Positions 63,230 through 64,000 of a stretch of 64,000 nucleotides of DNA are shown here, one piece after another. Below the pieces are notes generated by a model that searched no databases, was not told where the DNA came from, and worked only from the letters and a program-made list of their open reading frames with translations. Both the position numbers and the translations under genes were made by a program. Every line of letters begins with the position of its first letter. The stretch's first letter is position 1. Source of the DNA: Bigelowiella natans CCMP2755 (taxonomy: Eukaryota > Cercozoa > Chlorarachniophyceae); assembly GCA_000320545.1 (NCBI GenBank), contig ADNK01000566.1, forward strand, positions 1 through 64,000. The letters are read 5' to 3'.

Positions 63230-64000
63230 ATGAAGTCGACACCCATCGCACGTGCTGTCTATTTGCCTAGCAAGGAGGATCAACAAACAAAAGGCTTGGG
63301 AACGTGGATCGTTGGTTCGAATCTCATATGCAATATTTTTTCCTTAAAAGCGCATCCCTCCGACGAAACGCTGATTTCGAATTTTGCATATTCAAACTAT
63401 AACCACAGCTTCAACCAGCGGCGTTTTCATACGCGCACAACCGTTAACCGAAGCCACAGACAAGGGAATATTGAAGCATAGAGATGAGATAATCGGATTG
63501 AAGATTCAGGGACGGTGGATTCAGCACGCAAAAGGCTGGTCACTTCTAAAGAAAGAAGATGGAACAGTTCTCATTGGGGTAGGGCAGAATACTTCATGGA
63601 CTATCATCTATTTTCAATCTAGGAAAGATGAATAAGACACAATTTCGCCGCCTTCGTTGGTTGTGTGCGGGTTTGATGTGAGACAACTGTGTTGTTGTCA
63701 TCCTTGCAGGAAAAGTGGGTCGTTACCGCTAAGCAAGGTCTGCGCGTCCGTGATTCCCCTAAGGACGAGAATAAACAGATTGGCATTTTGGTATATGAAG
63801 AAAGGCTTGCGCAGCTAAAACGGCAGGGTGATTGGTTGGAGCATGAAAAGGGATGGTCGCGCATTGTCAGCGTGGAAGGTGTCCCGCTTCTCGCTTTGGT
63901 TTCGTCAGGGGGAAAAAAGGATGATCAAAAGAAAGGAAAGGAGGGAAAATCTACAGGTGACCTGTATTAAAACCTTTTAAAAAATTATGTTGGTTTAATA
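63230..64000 (+). CDS. SH3b-repeat protein, partial at right edge
   Basis: Plus-strand gene running off the window. The first ATG in the leading open frame is near 63230 (MKSTPIARAVYLPSKEDQ). It is not proven as the start because the frame is open upstream without another ATG. The second exon, about 63421-63579, encodes an SH3b-like unit: VFIRAQPLTEATDKGILKHR then GRWIQHAKGWSLLKKEDG. The next exon, about 63711-63955, encodes a second unit: GLRVRDSPKDENKQIGIL then GDWLEHEKGWSRIV. The donor ACAG/GTGACC at 63955 and a Lys-rich linker (KKDDQKKGKEGKSTG) show that more lies beyond the edge. SH3b domains are small beta-barrels that bind ligands. The function here is unknown. Confidence 0.65.

Noticed and set aside
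63308-63330. tRNA T-arm-like GGTTCGAATC
   Set aside because: No acceptor stem, D-arm or anticodon arm can be drawn around it.

Overview
This is a nuclear window from an intron-rich eukaryote. GT-AG introns split most genes, and no operons, Shine-Dalgarno sites or spliced-leader signs are seen. The best clue to the organism is a nuclear gene for the photosystem II subunit PsbX (24537-25293, minus). Its precursor starts with an ER-type signal peptide, then a transit-like stretch and a thylakoid-lumen signal. That points to an alga with a secondary plastid. Because psbX is normally plastid-encoded in the red lineage and nuclear in the green lineage, a green-derived secondary plastid (chlorarachniophyte type) is favoured. 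This assignment is inference.

The genes alternate strictly in strand: (1) a possible minus-strand fragment at the left edge; (2) 1292-14457 plus, a HEAT/ARM-like protein with a very long Lys/Glu coiled-coil tail; (3) 15229-21985 minus, an inositol polyphosphate 5-phosphatase followed by a multi-pass membrane region, one gene or two; (4) 22106-23786 plus, a nickel/cobalt (NiCoT) transporter; (5) 24537-25293 minus, PsbX; (6) 26334-45109 plus, a very large chromatin-type gene with a GNAT acetyltransferase fold, four HMG boxes, two LysM-like domains and huge acidic low-complexity inserts; (7) 46079 to about 55506 minus, a polycystin-1/REJ-like surface receptor (LamG, PAN, LamG, two Cys-rich repeats, S/T/P linker, REJ, GAIN/GPS, about six TM segments, PDZ); (8) 56099-57760 plus, an intronless FAD/NAD(P) oxidoreductase; (9) 59359-62713 minus, a four-SAP-repeat protein joined to an endonuclease/exonuclease/phosphatase domain; (10) about 63230 to the right edge plus, an SH3b-repeat protein.

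Two gene styles are visible. Genes 2, 3 and 6 have many small exons, with introns crowded by (CT)n, (GT)n, (AT)n and trinucleotide microsatellites. Genes 4, 5, 7, 8 and 9 have few or no introns and almost no microsatellites. All four tail-to-tail (convergent) spacers share a palindrome-rich TGCATG/GCTAGC composition that the head-to-head spacers lack; the largest also holds a degenerate tandem repeat. Two conserved reading frames seem broken by a single base, near 21195 and near 48568. These may be sequence errors or real lesions.

The genes do not form one pathway. The most unusual content is domain architecture: GNAT-HMG-LysM, SAP-EEP and the polycystin-like receptor with a C-terminal PDZ.
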